This document shows positions 8,988 to 18,636 of a stretch of 64,000 bases of DNA, piece by piece (position 1 is the first letter of the stretch; every line of letters begins with the position of its first letter). The notes beneath the pieces are model-generated. The model was given only the letters and a program-made list of their open reading frames with translations, was not told the DNA's origin and ran no database searches. Both the position numbers and the translations under genes were made by a program. Source of the stretch: Hyphomicrobiales bacterium (GTDB taxonomy: Bacteria; Pseudomonadota; Alphaproteobacteria; Rhizobiales; Rhizobiaceae); assembly GCA_900468625.1 (NCBI GenBank), contig UBUL01000016.1, forward strand, positions 1-64,000. The letters run 5' to 3'.

Positions 8988-9532
8988 AAGCTCGGCGGAG
9001 TGCAAGCACTGATGACCTCGCAAGCAATCGGGCCGACGCAGCGGAAGCGATGCGGGCGGCGGCTCTCGAAATAATAGGCATCGCCAGGGCCGAGAATGCG
9101 CCGCTCGTCGTCAACGGTGACTTCGAGGCGACCGGACAGGACGATGCCGCCTTCCTCTCCTTCATGCACCAGAGGCACTTTGCCGGTATCGGCCCCCGGC
9201 TGGTAGCACTCCTTCAGGATTTGGAGGCTGCGGCCAAAAAGGTTTTCGCCGATCTGACGGTAGGAAATCGGGCCTTTGCCGATTTCGACCAATTCCTCGG
9301 CCGCATAGAAAGCCTTCTTCGGCGCTTCCGGTTCGAAGGCAAAGAATTCGGCAAGTCCGATCGGGATCCCCTCGAGAATGCGTTTCAATGCGCCGACGGA
9401 TGGATTGGCCGAATTGGATTCAATGAGCGAAATTGTCGAATTGGTGACGCCGGCGCGCTTGGCGAGTTCGCGTTGGGAAAGATTGCGCGTCAGGCGCAGA
9501 TGGCGCAAGCGGTTGCCGATATCGACGGACAT
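8984..9532 (-). CDS. XRE-family regulator with C-terminal cupin domain (PuuR-like)
   Basis: A 182-residue regulator. Residues 1-60 hold the HTH ('GNRLRHLRLTRNLSQRELAKRAGVTNSTISLIE') and residues about 105-175 a cupin ligand domain ('EGEEGGIVLSGRLEVTVDDERRILGPGDAYYFESRRPHRF'). This architecture is common in regulators of amine or amino-acid catabolism. ATG 9532 was chosen because a GAGG lies 6 nt upstream and a perfect palindrome at 9557-9575 would otherwise fall inside the gene; the frame stays open to 9577. It is divergent from an omega-aminotransferase gene, which it probably controls. Confidence 0.88.
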   Translation of the reverse strand: MSVDIGNRLRHLRLTRNLSQRELAKRAGVTNSTISLIESNSANPSVGALKRILEGIPIGLAEFFAFEPEAPKKAFYAAEELVEIGKGPISYRQIGENLFGRSLQILKECYQPGADTGKVPLVHEGEEGGIVLSGRLEVTVDDERRILGPGDAYYFESRRPHRFRCVGPIACEVISACTPPSF

Positions 9533-9556
9533 CACGGCCTCGGTTTTCAGGTGTTC

Positions 9557-9575
9557 GAAATATCGAAAATATTTC
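9557..9575. promoter_or_regulatory. Palindrome, likely operator of the XRE-cupin regulator
   Basis: Perfect 7-bp inverted arms GAAATAT and ATATTTC are separated by CGAAA. The site lies between the divergent starts at 9532 and 9676, a typical place for an autoregulated operator. Function is inferred from position and symmetry. Confidence 0.5.
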
Positions 9576-9675
9576 ACAGCATGGAAGTAAAATCAATGGA
9601 TTAAGGGCGGCAAGAAAAGGACTTGTTCGGATCGGGAAAATGGCTGATGTCAGCAATAGCGCAATGGAGGCGACC

Positions 9676-11010
9676 ATGGACAAGATCACTCATCCCAATA
9701 CCCCTGTTCTCGACAATTTCTGGATGCCTTTCACGGCAAACCGGCAGTTCAAGGCCGCTCCGCGATTGCTAGCGGCTGCCGATGGCATGTATTATACCGA
9801 CGTCGACGGCAATAAGGTGCTCGACGGCACGGCGGGCCTCTGGTGCGTCAATGCCGGTCATGGCCGCAAGAAGATCGCGCAGGCGGTCGAGCGTCAGCTT
9901 TCCACAATGGATTATGCCCCTACCTTTCAGATGGGCCACCCGATAGCTTTTGACTTTGCCGCAAAGCTTGCCGCGCATGCGCCCGGCGGCCCTGAGGCCG
10001 GACTCGATCGTGTGTTTTTCACTGGTTCTGGTTCCGAGTCGGTCGATACTGCGCTCAAGATCGCCATCGCCTATCAGCGGGCGATCGGGCAGGGGACGCG
10101 CACGCGTATTATCGGTCGGGAAAAGGGTTACCACGGTGTCGGCTTCGGCGGCATTTCCGTTGGCGGTCTCGTCAACAACCGCCGCGTCTTCCCGCAGATC
10201 CCGGCCGATCACATGCGCCACACGCTCGACATCGAGCGCAATGCCTTCAGCAAAGGCTTGCCGGCTCACGGCGTGGAACTTGCAGAAGATCTGGAGCGGC
10301 TGGTCGCACTGCACGGCGCTGAAACGATCGCCGCCGTCATCGTCGAGCCGATGTCCGGCTCCGCGGGCGTCATCCTGCCGCCGAAGGGCTATCTGGAGCG
10401 GCTGCGGGCGATTGCCGACAAATACGGCATCCTGTTGATTTTCGATGAGGTGATCACCGGCTTCGGCCGCCTGGGCACGCCGTTTGCGACAGAATATTTC
10501 GGTGTCGTTCCCGATCTCGTCACGACGGCGAAAGGCATCACCAACGGCACGATACCGATGGGTGCCGTCTTTGCCAGCCGCAAGGTCTATGACGGCCTGA
10601 TGACCGGCCCGGAAAACCAGATCGAGCTCTTCCATGGCTATACCTATTCCGGCCATCCGGTTGCCTGTGCCGCCGGCCTTGCGACCATGGAAATCTACGA
10701 GGAAGAAGGCTTGCTGACACGCGCAAGCGAGCTTGCCGAGGACTGGCAGAGTGCGCTGCATTCGCTGAAGGGCCTGCCGCATGTGGTCGATATCCGCAAT
10801 CTCGGCCTCGTCGGCGCGATCGAGCTTGCGCCGCGCGATGGTGCTCCCGGCACGCGCGCCTACGACGTCTTTGTCGATTGCTTCCAGAAGGGGCTGCTGA
10901 TCCGCGTCACCGGCGATATCATCGCACTCTCTCCGCCGCTCATTATCGAGCGTGCTGAGATCGAGACGATCGTCTCCATGCTTGGCGACGCGCTGAAGCG
11001 AGCCGCCTGA
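9676..11010 (+). CDS. Class III aminotransferase, omega-amino acid:pyruvate type
   Basis: A 444-residue PLP enzyme expected to move the amino group of beta-alanine or another omega-amine to pyruvate. It shows the Gly-rich PLP phosphate loop 'FTGSGSESVDTALKIA' (about 116-131), the Asp of 'LLIFDEVITGFGRLG' (about 253-267), and the Schiff-base Lys286 in 'TTAKGITNG'. The overall pattern fits beta-alanine:pyruvate transaminases. ATG 9676 has GGAGG 5 nt upstream; ATG 9640 is in frame but has no better site. The divergent XRE-cupin gene suggests control by an amine or amino acid. Confidence 0.9.
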   Translation: MDKITHPNTPVLDNFWMPFTANRQFKAAPRLLAAADGMYYTDVDGNKVLDGTAGLWCVNAGHGRKKIAQAVERQLSTMDYAPTFQMGHPIAFDFAAKLAAHAPGGPEAGLDRVFFTGSGSESVDTALKIAIAYQRAIGQGTRTRIIGREKGYHGVGFGGISVGGLVNNRRVFPQIPADHMRHTLDIERNAFSKGLPAHGVELAEDLERLVALHGAETIAAVIVEPMSGSAGVILPPKGYLERLRAIADKYGILLIFDEVITGFGRLGTPFATEYFGVVPDLVTTAKGITNGTIPMGAVFASRKVYDGLMTGPENQIELFHGYTYSGHPVACAAGLATMEIYEEEGLLTRASELAEDWQSALHSLKGLPHVVDIRNLGLVGAIELAPRDGAPGTRAYDVFVDCFQKGLLIRVTGDIIALSPPLIIERAEIETIVSMLGDALKRAA

Positions 11011-11757
11011 TAGTCTTCGAGCCTAGCCGGTGCGGATGGCATCGGCCAGTTTCGCTCCTCCGCATCGGTGGCGGATCAATGTCTCGATTGATGCTGCCGG
11101 CACAAGCGCGCCAGGCGTCGAGATGCACGATGTCGGCGACATCGTCAATGCCAGGATCCTGTCGCCGGAGGATGGGCAAAAGGTCATGAGAGTTTCGATC
11201 AAAGTGCGGCAACGACATTCATGCTTGATCCGTATGGCGCGTTGCTGAAGCAGCATAAGGGAGCCGAAACCTGCGGGCATATATGCCTATCGGGACGAAT
11301 ACAGACCGGCAGCGGGGGTTACATATCTCCGCTGCTGCTCCCGTTGCGACAAACAGACGGCAGTTTGCCGGACAACAATGTAACGGCAAGGACTCGTATG
11401 GCCGATCAATCTCCCATCGAGCATACGGTAGCAGCGGCCATATCAGGTGAGTATCCAGCACAGGTACCGGTCTGCCGAAATGTCAGGTCTTCATCCGAAA
11501 CAGCAAATCCTTGCCGTTCCTGAAGCAATGCGGCCCCTTCTTCCGATCTGCAAAATCACTCATTTTTCCTTACCTGAGCTTTGAGAAGCAGCAATCGTGC
11601 GGCTGTGAAGGCTAATTAGCGACAATAACAGCGGATGATGTTGCCATTATACATCTATCCTTTACATTTATGCGCGCATTCCTATGGAGGAGTTCCGTCG
11701 TCGCTTCTTAGGCAATGACGGCTTGGAAAGAAACGCTAACCTGAAAAGAAGAGAGCA
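11011..11757. other. Long intergenic region, no convincing gene
   Basis: About 750 bp follow the aminotransferase gene. Short open frames exist on both strands, but none has a credible start site together with protein-like composition. The last 200 bp become more AT-rich and probably carry the promoter of the next gene. No RNA gene was recognised; a structured RNA cannot be excluded by eye. Confidence 0.5.
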
Positions 11758-12357
11758 ATGGCAAACTTTCTTGATAAATGGTCTTCGAAGAAAGCCGATA
11801 AGCCGAAGGCTGGTGCGCGGAACGTTGTCGATACCTTTCGTGCAAGAGTAGCAGAGCAGAAGGCATATCTGGAGGAGTACGAGCGCGATACTGCCGGCTT
11901 CAAGAAGTGGCGCTCCACCTGGTTTCAGCGCGTCCCCGGCGGCTTTGGCGTGACTGTTGGCCGCGACTCCATTAATGCCGGCCATGGGTTGAGCTATGTT
12001 GTCGTTGAAGCCGTCCAGGACGTAGCGGAGTTTCTCGACGATCTCGCCCATCATGCAGAACACGATACCGGCTTCCAGCAGGCACTCGAGCAGAATCGCC
12101 GTCGTCGTGTCGCGCTTCTGAATGCCGCAAAGACAGGGGGAGTTCCAGCCACCTCGAAGGGCAAGGCAAAAGCAAAGCCTGCGGCGGCAAAAACTGCTGC
12201 CGCCAAGCCGGCTGCCGCTAAAGCTGCTGCAAGCAAGTCTGCACCGAAGGCCACTCGGGCGAAGGCGGCCCCCGCCGCTGCTGCGGCGCCAGCCGCTGCA
12301 GAAGTGACAAAGGCGCGGCGCACGCGCAAGCCGAAAGCCGCAGGCGCTGCCGAATAA
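11758..12357 (+). CDS. Unrecognised protein with Ala/Lys-rich histone-like tail
   Basis: A 199-residue protein I do not recognise as a named family. Residues 1-125 are mixed and charged with 'STWFQRVPGGFGVTVGRDSINAG' as the most distinctive stretch. Residues about 130-199 are almost only Ala, Lys, Pro and Arg (repeated KPAAAK-like units, ending in RRTRKPKAAG), which resembles histone H1-like or PhaF-like DNA-binding tails. Such tails often bind DNA or polyphosphate; this is inference. A strong terminator follows directly, so the gene is probably monocistronic. Confidence 0.75.
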   Translation: MANFLDKWSSKKADKPKAGARNVVDTFRARVAEQKAYLEEYERDTAGFKKWRSTWFQRVPGGFGVTVGRDSINAGHGLSYVVVEAVQDVAEFLDDLAHHAEHDTGFQQALEQNRRRRVALLNAAKTGGVPATSKGKAKAKPAAAKTAAAKPAAAKAAASKSAPKATRAKAAPAAAAAPAAAEVTKARRTRKPKAAGAAE

Positions 12358-12361
12358 GACG

Positions 12362-12391
12362 ATAAAGCCCGCTTCGAGCGGGCTTTATTTT
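12362..12391 (+). terminator. Rho-independent terminator
   Basis: A perfect 12-bp stem (ATAAAGCCCGCT pairing with AGCGGGCTTTAT) around a TCG loop is followed by a short T run. It starts 5 nt after the stop of the Ala/Lys-rich protein gene. Confidence 0.9.
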
Positions 12392-12639
12392 CACAGCTGT
12401 TGATCGTTTATCGAATAAGAAGGCGATCGATGTTCAAATCATGAGTGGCGGTCATTCAAAAGCCACAAAACTGACGAGGCTTGGCAGAGCAAGATGGATC
12501 GGCATGATCCAGCAGCCGCTGCCTGATATGTCTGTGAGGCACTACCTATGCGTCACTGCATATCCTGATTGGCTTCATCCTTAAGGACCTGAATGAGAAG
12601 GTTCGCCGCGACCAAAGCAGATCTGCGAGGTTCAATGCG

Positions 12640-13701
12640 ATGTATTCCATCCAAGACCATGTTCCCGTTTCCATCGTTATTGCGAACTATAACTACGCTC
12701 ATTTTTTAAGGCGCAGCATCGATAGCGCGCTGGAACAGGATTATGATGCCGAAGTCATCGTTGTCGACGATGCATCGACGGATGCGACTGCCGATGTCGT
12801 TGCCTCTTATGGCTCTCGCATCAAGACATGCCTGCGAGAGGTGAACGGCGGACATGCCGCGGCCTTCAATACCGGTTTTGCATCCAGTCGCGGCGAGATC
12901 GTGCTGTTTCTCGATGCGGATGACTATCTCTATCCGAATGCGGTTTCGGAGGTTGTCGAAGCATGGGAAGAAAAGACTGCGCAGGTACAGTTCAGGCTGC
13001 ATATTGTTGACGAACAGATGCATGTAAAGGATGTATTTCCACCTGTTGAATTGCCTTTCGATTCCGGTGATGTCACTCCCGAGTTGCTGCGAAAAGGCCG
13101 CTATCAGACGACGGTCACAAGTGGTCTGGCGTTCAAGCGCTCGGTGCTGGACAGGATCATGCCGGTTCCCGAACCGGAGTTTCGCCAGGGAGCCGACGGA
13201 TATCTTGCGACGGTTGCACCTCTCCACGGCGAAGTGACATCGATCGAAGATTGCCTCGGTGCCTACCGCATTCATGGCGCCAACCATTCCGTGTTCGCCG
13301 AAAAGCTCGGCCAGCGGGCGCGCTGGCGCGTCGAACATGATTTTCGCCGGCTGGAAGCCTTGTCCAATCAGGCAACGGAGATCGGACTCGATGTACCTGA
13401 CGATCCCGGTCTGCGCGACCCCGTCCATCTGGAAGAGCGTCTAGCCTCGCTTTGCATCGACAGGGATCGGCATCCTGTTGCGGAAGATTTCAGGCTCTCG
13501 CTCGCCGCTGCGGGCGCTGTCGCCAGCCTCAAGATGAATGCGTCCCGAAAACGCCGCCTGATGCTGGCCGGATGGTTTCTCTCCATCGGCATCCTGCCCC
13601 GGAAGATAGCAAAGACCATTCTATCCTGGAAGCTCGTCGCCTCATCCAGGCCTCGGTTCCTTTTGCGTCTTTCGAAGACTATCAGGCATGCGATGGGATA
13701 G
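12640..13701 (+). CDS. Family 2 glycosyltransferase
   Basis: A 353-residue GT-A fold enzyme. The opening 'VSIVIANYNYAHFLRRSIDSALEQDY' and 'EVIVVDDASTDATADVVASYG' are classic GT2 nucleotide-sugar-binding motifs, and 'VLFLDADDYLYPNAV' holds the metal-binding acidic cluster. It transfers a sugar from a nucleotide donor to an unknown acceptor, plausibly a surface polysaccharide. No transmembrane passage is evident. The gene stands alone, convergent with a GH5 glycanase; the pairing might hint at polysaccharide handling. Confidence 0.9.
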   Translation: MYSIQDHVPVSIVIANYNYAHFLRRSIDSALEQDYDAEVIVVDDASTDATADVVASYGSRIKTCLREVNGGHAAAFNTGFASSRGEIVLFLDADDYLYPNAVSEVVEAWEEKTAQVQFRLHIVDEQMHVKDVFPPVELPFDSGDVTPELLRKGRYQTTVTSGLAFKRSVLDRIMPVPEPEFRQGADGYLATVAPLHGEVTSIEDCLGAYRIHGANHSVFAEKLGQRARWRVEHDFRRLEALSNQATEIGLDVPDDPGLRDPVHLEERLASLCIDRDRHPVAEDFRLSLAAAGAVASLKMNASRKRRLMLAGWFLSIGILPRKIAKTILSWKLVASSRPRFLLRLSKTIRHAMG

Positions 13702-13752
13702 GTGAACTCGGAGAGACATGGAGTGTCTCGCACCAATGGATCGACAGTGATC

Positions 13753-15018
13753 CTATTCGGCCGTGCCTGACTTACGCGATGGCCCCATCAAAGCGTCGAC
13801 CACATCTTGATGGTGGATATTTCTGTCATAGCGGCTCTCTGTCGCAAGCTGCATCAGCCCGGCAAAGGCGCTTTTGGCGGAAGGCCTCTTGCCCTCGCCG
13901 CGAAGATAGGCGGTCAGGCGGCGGTAATCCGAGTTCGCCTTGATCTCCAGCGGGTTGCCGGCACCCATCTTCTTCAGCGGCCACCACGACCAGCCGATAC
14001 CGTTCTTCTCCTGCAGGTCTACGGAACGCGCATACCAGTCATTGTTGTTCTCGCCGGATTCGCCGTTCCATAGCGGCATGTCATATTGTTCGCGCAGCTT
14101 CAGAAAGGGTTCGATCGATTCCTGCGTCGTCGGCGTCCAGTATTTGTGAAAGCTGAGCGCAGTATTGCGATCGTCGATCGGCAGCACGCCGGCATAGTTG
14201 TTGCCCCAGCAATTGCCTTCGATGATCAGCATGTGGTTGGCATCGATCGCGCGGATGGCACGGATGGTGCGCTGATAGATGTCGCGCAGCGGCCGGTTCT
14301 CGGTTTCGCGGCATCCGCCCTTGTCGTTCTCGTCCTGAAAACCCCAATTCGGCTCGTTGAGCAGATCGTAACCGGCAATCGTCGTCTCGTCCTTGTAGCG
14401 GCGCGCGATCTCGCTCCAGAGCGCAATCGTCATTTCCTGGTTATCGCTGCTATGCCAGAGCGGTGGCCTGTTCGGATTGCGGTCGGAAATGGCGATATCG
14501 TGACCCTGGCCACCGGGTGCCGCATGCAGATCGAGGATCAGATACATGTGGTTGGCTTTCAGCCAGCCGATCAGGGCATCGACCCGCCGGAAGCCTTCCT
14601 CGTTCCAGACCATGTTCCCGGAAGCGCCCTTGCCGCGCCGATCCTTGATGAACAGGTTCCAGTGCATCGGCAGGCGCACGCTGTTGAAACCCCATCCGGC
14701 CATCGCGTCGATATCGGCTTTTGTTACACCGTTATCGCGCCAGGACCGATAGAACTGCTCGGTCCTTTTCTCGCCGATGATTTCGGAAATGCGGTGGCGA
14801 ATGATGTGCTGGGCCTTGAGATTGGCAAGGCCCATCATATAGCCTTCCTGCACCATCCATCCTCCGATGCCGAGACCGCGCAGGATGAGCGGATCGCCCT
14901 TGCCATCGACGATTTGCCTGTGATCGGTGCGGACGAAGCCCTCTGCATGCGCCGGCGGCGCAAATGGCCCCAGGCAGGCGACGGACAAGCTGGCGAGCAA
15001 GAGCAGAAAATGCCTCAT
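13753..15018 (-). CDS. Secreted glycoside hydrolase family 5 (endoglucanase-like)
   Basis: A 421-residue protein with a signal peptide (residues 1 to about 25, ending PPAHA). The GH5 (beta/alpha)8 barrel shows 'GFNSVRLPMHW', 'LILDLHAAPGGQ', the acid/base Glu222 in 'YDLLNEPNWG' and the nucleophile Glu320 in 'PLWNGESGEN'. It should cleave beta-1,4-glucan or a related plant or self polysaccharide in the periplasm or outside the cell. Full length for the family. The exact substrate cannot be read from the sequence. Confidence 0.92.
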   Translation of the reverse strand: MRHFLLLLASLSVACLGPFAPPAHAEGFVRTDHRQIVDGKGDPLILRGLGIGGWMVQEGYMMGLANLKAQHIIRHRISEIIGEKRTEQFYRSWRDNGVTKADIDAMAGWGFNSVRLPMHWNLFIKDRRGKGASGNMVWNEEGFRRVDALIGWLKANHMYLILDLHAAPGGQGHDIAISDRNPNRPPLWHSSDNQEMTIALWSEIARRYKDETTIAGYDLLNEPNWGFQDENDKGGCRETENRPLRDIYQRTIRAIRAIDANHMLIIEGNCWGNNYAGVLPIDDRNTALSFHKYWTPTTQESIEPFLKLREQYDMPLWNGESGENNNDWYARSVDLQEKNGIGWSWWPLKKMGAGNPLEIKANSDYRRLTAYLRGEGKRPSAKSAFAGLMQLATESRYDRNIHHQDVVDALMGPSRKSGTAE

Positions 15019-15290
15019 GAAGATTCAACTGCCGTGAAACTTGGGCGCCATGTGGGCAAGGTATCGGGCGAAGGGCCAAAATCTCATGACAATATCCGGA
15101 TCGGCCGATCCCTCGGCCTTTCAGTGTCATGCCGGCGCGGCGGATCGGGATTCTCTGGATGATGCGTACGACTGCGGGCATGTTGCCGGCCAAGACAGGC
15201 ATTATTTCACTTCGGCAGGTTCCGGCCGGCGCCAAACCTGCTACAAGCTCTTCGCCCGGACTTCGGGTGATTTGCCAGACCCTCGACACG

Positions 15291-16493
15291 ATGACCCGTC
15301 TCCTTCCCGACGTCTTTCGCGACCCGACCATCCGGGTAAGCATGCTCGCCATCTTCGCCTTCGGTTTCGCCGGCGCTGCGACATCGCCCTATCAGTCGGT
15401 CGTCGGTATCCGCGAACTCGGTCTCAGCAACGGGCTCTATTCGACGCTGATCTTCTGCGCGGCAGCGGTGAATGTCGTCGTCAGCATACTCCTTGGAAAT
15501 CTGGCGGACCGGCTCGGCCAATATCGGGCGATGATGCTGACAGTCGCCATTTTCGGCGTGCTGGGTTATGGCGCAGTATATGCTCTGCCGGCACAGGCGA
15601 CTTTCGTCCTCAGTGCCCTGCTTTTCCTGCCGGTCCACGGCTCGCTCAATTCGCTTCTCTTTGCCAATGTCCGCATTGCTACGAAGGGGATGGAACGCAA
15701 CGACGTCGCCACGGTCAATTCCGGCGTGCGCGCGATGATCTCCCTTTCCTGGGTGCTGGTGCCCGGCATCACCGGCGCGCTGCTTGCAAATTCGGCAAGC
15801 ATGCTGCCCGCCTATCTGTTCGCCGGTTTTGCCTGCGTCGTCTGCTTCGGGTTGATCGCCGTTTTCCTCCCCCGTCAGGATGGCACCGACAAGACGGCAG
15901 CGCGTCATCTTTCTTATCTGGCAGCCTTGGGCGAGGTCATTTCGCCACCCGTCTTCCTGCGCCTGACCGCCGTCGCGCTGATCAGCAGCATGCTGCATGT
16001 CAACGGTGCCATCCTGCCGCTCATCGTCACCGGTGCGGCGCACGGAACCGTGGCAGACATCGGCATCCTCGTCGGGATCGTCGCCCTTCTCGAAATCGTT
16101 TTCATCATCGCCTGGGGGCGCGCGCAACGGATCATGAGCCATGTCATGGCACTGGCGATCGGCACGGTGATCTATCTCGTCTACCTGGTCCTGCTCGGAT
16201 TGGCGTCCGCGCCCTGGCATGTCTATGCGCTGACCCTCATCAGCGGGATCGGTGCGGCGGCGCTCATCAGTATTCCCATCACCTATCTGCAGGATCTGAT
16301 TGCCGAGCGCCCGGGGTTGGGCAGCGCGCTGATCTCGGTCAATATCTTCCTGAGTGCCGGCTTGAGCGCTCTTCTCTTCGCGCTCGGCACGGCAATCAGC
16401 AATTATTCGGGAACGGCGTTGATCGGGGCTGCGGCCGGTCTGGTGGGGCTCTTTTTGCTGCTCTCCTTCGAAAGGGCGAGGCGGCATAGCTAG
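15291..16493 (+). CDS. MFS transporter, sugar-efflux (SetB-like) type
   Basis: A 400-residue major facilitator protein with about 12 hydrophobic segments. The region 'NLADRLGQYRAMMLTVAIFG' is the MFS motif A loop between helices 2 and 3. The N-terminal half resembles sugar efflux carriers of the Set family ('SPYQSVVGIRELGLSN'), but substrate is uncertain. The ATG at 15291 starts just before the first helix; an upstream in-frame ATG at 15129 would add a 54-residue extension without helix or matching composition. Confidence 0.83.
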   Translation: MTRLLPDVFRDPTIRVSMLAIFAFGFAGAATSPYQSVVGIRELGLSNGLYSTLIFCAAAVNVVVSILLGNLADRLGQYRAMMLTVAIFGVLGYGAVYALPAQATFVLSALLFLPVHGSLNSLLFANVRIATKGMERNDVATVNSGVRAMISLSWVLVPGITGALLANSASMLPAYLFAGFACVVCFGLIAVFLPRQDGTDKTAARHLSYLAALGEVISPPVFLRLTAVALISSMLHVNGAILPLIVTGAAHGTVADIGILVGIVALLEIVFIIAWGRAQRIMSHVMALAIGTVIYLVYLVLLGLASAPWHVYALTLISGIGAAALISIPITYLQDLIAERPGLGSALISVNIFLSAGLSALLFALGTAISNYSGTALIGAAAGLVGLFLLLSFERARRHS

Positions 16494-16556
16494 GCGATCA
16501 TTCGTCTTGCTGAAAATATGATTGACGGACGATCTTTGATTGCCTAATTGATAAAA

Positions 16557-16567
16557 TCATCTGATGA
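16557..16567. promoter_or_regulatory. Short inverted repeat before the GntR-family gene
   Basis: TCATC and GATGA flank a single T, ending 17 bp upstream of the ATG at 16585. It could be an autoregulatory operator for the FadR/GntR protein. The symmetry is short, so chance is possible. Confidence 0.3.
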
Positions 16568-16584
16568 CTTGACGAAATTCAACC

Positions 16585-17262
16585 ATGCGCGCTCTGACAA
16601 AAACCACGCTCGCGGATACGGCCGTCGAGGCAATTCGCAGCGAAATCATAGGCAGACGCTGGCTCGTCGGCGAAAAGCTGCCCAATGAGGCCTCTCTTTC
16701 ATCCATGCTGTCCGTCAGCCGCGGCACGATCCGCGAGGCGGTAAGGGTACTGGCGTCCCAAGGCTATCTCGAGACACGGCAGGGGTCCGGCACTTATGTC
16801 CGCTCGAATACGGATATCAGTCTCCCTTTGGATATGGCGCGCCGCGCCGGATTGAGGGACCAGTTCGAAGCCCGCCTTGCTTTGGAGGTCGAGGCCGCCC
16901 GGCTTGCCGCTCTTCGCCATTCCCCGGAAGTCGTTTCGCAATTGCGTATCTTGCTGGTTGCCCGCGGCAATTATGCCGGCGGCGACAAGGCCGCGTTCAT
17001 CGAGCGTGATCTCGCCTTCCACAAGGCCGTCGTCGCTGCTTCGCGGAACAGGGCGATGATCGAAATCTACGAATTCTTTTCGCTCTCGATCGCCGAGACG
17101 ATCGAAGCGACGCTCGGCGAGGATATTCCCGAGCCGGATATGCAGGCGCATATCGCCATCGTCGATGCCATCGAAGCCGGCAATCCCGAAGCCGCGGATA
17201 TTGCTGTACGCCGTTTCATGGCCCCCATCGTCGCTACTCTTGACCGGTTGCTCATGTCATGA
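16585..17262 (+). CDS. GntR-family (FadR subfamily) transcriptional regulator
   Basis: A 225-residue regulator. Residues about 10-75 form the winged HTH ('IIGRRWLVGEKLPNEASLSSMLSVSRGTIREAVRVLASQGYLETRQGSGTYV'), and residues about 90-215 the all-helical FCD ligand domain ('ARLALEVEAARLAALR', 'ERDLAFHKAVVAASRN', 'AHIAIVDAIEAGN'), whose Asp and His residues bind metal or carboxylate ligands in this family. It overlaps the next MFS gene by ATGA, so it probably regulates that transporter. Confidence 0.92.
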   Translation: MRALTKTTLADTAVEAIRSEIIGRRWLVGEKLPNEASLSSMLSVSRGTIREAVRVLASQGYLETRQGSGTYVRSNTDISLPLDMARRAGLRDQFEARLALEVEAARLAALRHSPEVVSQLRILLVARGNYAGGDKAAFIERDLAFHKAVVAASRNRAMIEIYEFFSLSIAETIEATLGEDIPEPDMQAHIAIVDAIEAGNPEAADIAVRRFMAPIVATLDRLLMS

Positions 17263-18530
17263 CCATACCCCTGCAGGATCCCGCCTCCGTCGAATTGATC
17301 GATGCCGAAGCCGATGAAGTTCCGGCACCGCTGCCGCATGGTGGAAAATCACCGATCGGCAGGTTTCTTCTGGGGGTGAGCCTTGTGCTCATCGCTTTCA
17401 ATTTGAGGCCGGTCTTCTCGAGCGCATCGGCACTTCTGCCGGAAATTCGGACCGGACTTGGCCTTTCTGCCTTCGGCACCAGCATGCTTACGACCTTGCC
17501 CGTCGTCTGTATGGGGCTTTTTTCGCCGCTCGCGCCAAGGCTTGCGCAGCGCGTGGGAACGGAGCGTGTCCTGCTTGGCGTGATTTTCCTGCTTGGACTG
17601 GGCACGGCGCTGCGAGGCTTTTCCTCCATTCCCCTGCTGTTCCTGGGGACAGCATTGGCGGGTGCCACGATCGCCATCGGCAATGTGCTGCTGCCGGGAG
17701 TGGTCAAGCGCGATTTCCCTGAGAAAGCAGCGCTGATGACAGGTTGCTACACGATGGCGCTATGTGCCGGAGCGGCAAGCGCGGCCGGATCCACGCTTCC
17801 GATCGAGCATGCCCTGGGTGACTCGCTCGGCGGTGCGCTTGCTGCCTGGTCTCTGCCTGCCATGGTCGTGGGATGTCTTTGGCTGCCGCAGGTGATCGGC
17901 ATGCATAGTCAGGCGCGCCGTAGCGGCTTTCGCGTCGCCGGCCTTTGGAGGGATCGCATTGCCTGGCAGGTAACGCTTTTCATGGGGCTGCAATCGGCGC
18001 TTGCCTATTGCGTCTTCGGCTGGCTCGTACCCATTCTGCGCGAGCGTGGCCTTGACGGTGTGACGGCAGGTGTCATCGTATCGGCCTCGGTTATGGTGCA
18101 GGCTGTTGCCTGCCTGGTGGCGCCTCATATTGCGGTCAAGGGCAAGGATCAGCGCGCCATCAATGTCATCTTGTGCCTGATTGCCGTCGTCGCCTTGCTG
18201 GGCCTGCTTTTTGCGCCGCTCTGGACGGTTTGGTTCTGGGCCGTGCTGCAGGGCATCGGGCAGGGCGGATTGATCGCAGTGGCGCTGACCGTCATCGTAT
18301 TGCGTTCGCCCGACGCGCATGTGGCTGCGCATCTTTCCGGGATGGCACAATTCGTCGGCTACCTGCTCGCAGCCATCGGCCCGCTTGTCGTCGGCATGAT
18401 TCATGGCTGGACGGGCAGCTTTGCTTGGTGCGCCGTGTTGTTCGTGCTGCTCGGTCTTGGCGCCGCGATCAATGGCTGGTTTGCCGGCCGTGCCATCGCC
18501 GTTAGCGCCAGAACGATCGAAACTCCCTGA
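17259..18530 (+). CDS. MFS transporter, CynX/NimT family
   Basis: A 423-residue protein with about 12 transmembrane helices after a polar 30-residue leader. 'LVLIAFNLRPVFSSASALLPEI' is the hallmark N-terminal segment of CynX/NimT (cyanate or nitroimidazole) carriers, and 'GNVLLPGVVKRDFPEKAALMTGCYTMAL' is also family-typical. The true substrate is unknown. Translationally coupled to the preceding GntR gene through ATGA, suggesting substrate-controlled expression. Confidence 0.88.
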   Translation: MTIPLQDPASVELIDAEADEVPAPLPHGGKSPIGRFLLGVSLVLIAFNLRPVFSSASALLPEIRTGLGLSAFGTSMLTTLPVVCMGLFSPLAPRLAQRVGTERVLLGVIFLLGLGTALRGFSSIPLLFLGTALAGATIAIGNVLLPGVVKRDFPEKAALMTGCYTMALCAGAASAAGSTLPIEHALGDSLGGALAAWSLPAMVVGCLWLPQVIGMHSQARRSGFRVAGLWRDRIAWQVTLFMGLQSALAYCVFGWLVPILRERGLDGVTAGVIVSASVMVQAVACLVAPHIAVKGKDQRAINVILCLIAVVALLGLLFAPLWTVWFWAVLQGIGQGGLIAVALTVIVLRSPDAHVAAHLSGMAQFVGYLLAAIGPLVVGMIHGWTGSFAWCAVLFVLLGLGAAINGWFAGRAIAVSARTIETP

Positions 18531-18636
18531 CCGCTGCACCTCCGGCCGAATACCGGTCGGAGGCGGCGCATGACGTGCCGTCTATCCATCTCGTGGTGGG
18601 TCGGCGATCCAGGTCTGGCGGTGATCGAGGCTCGGA

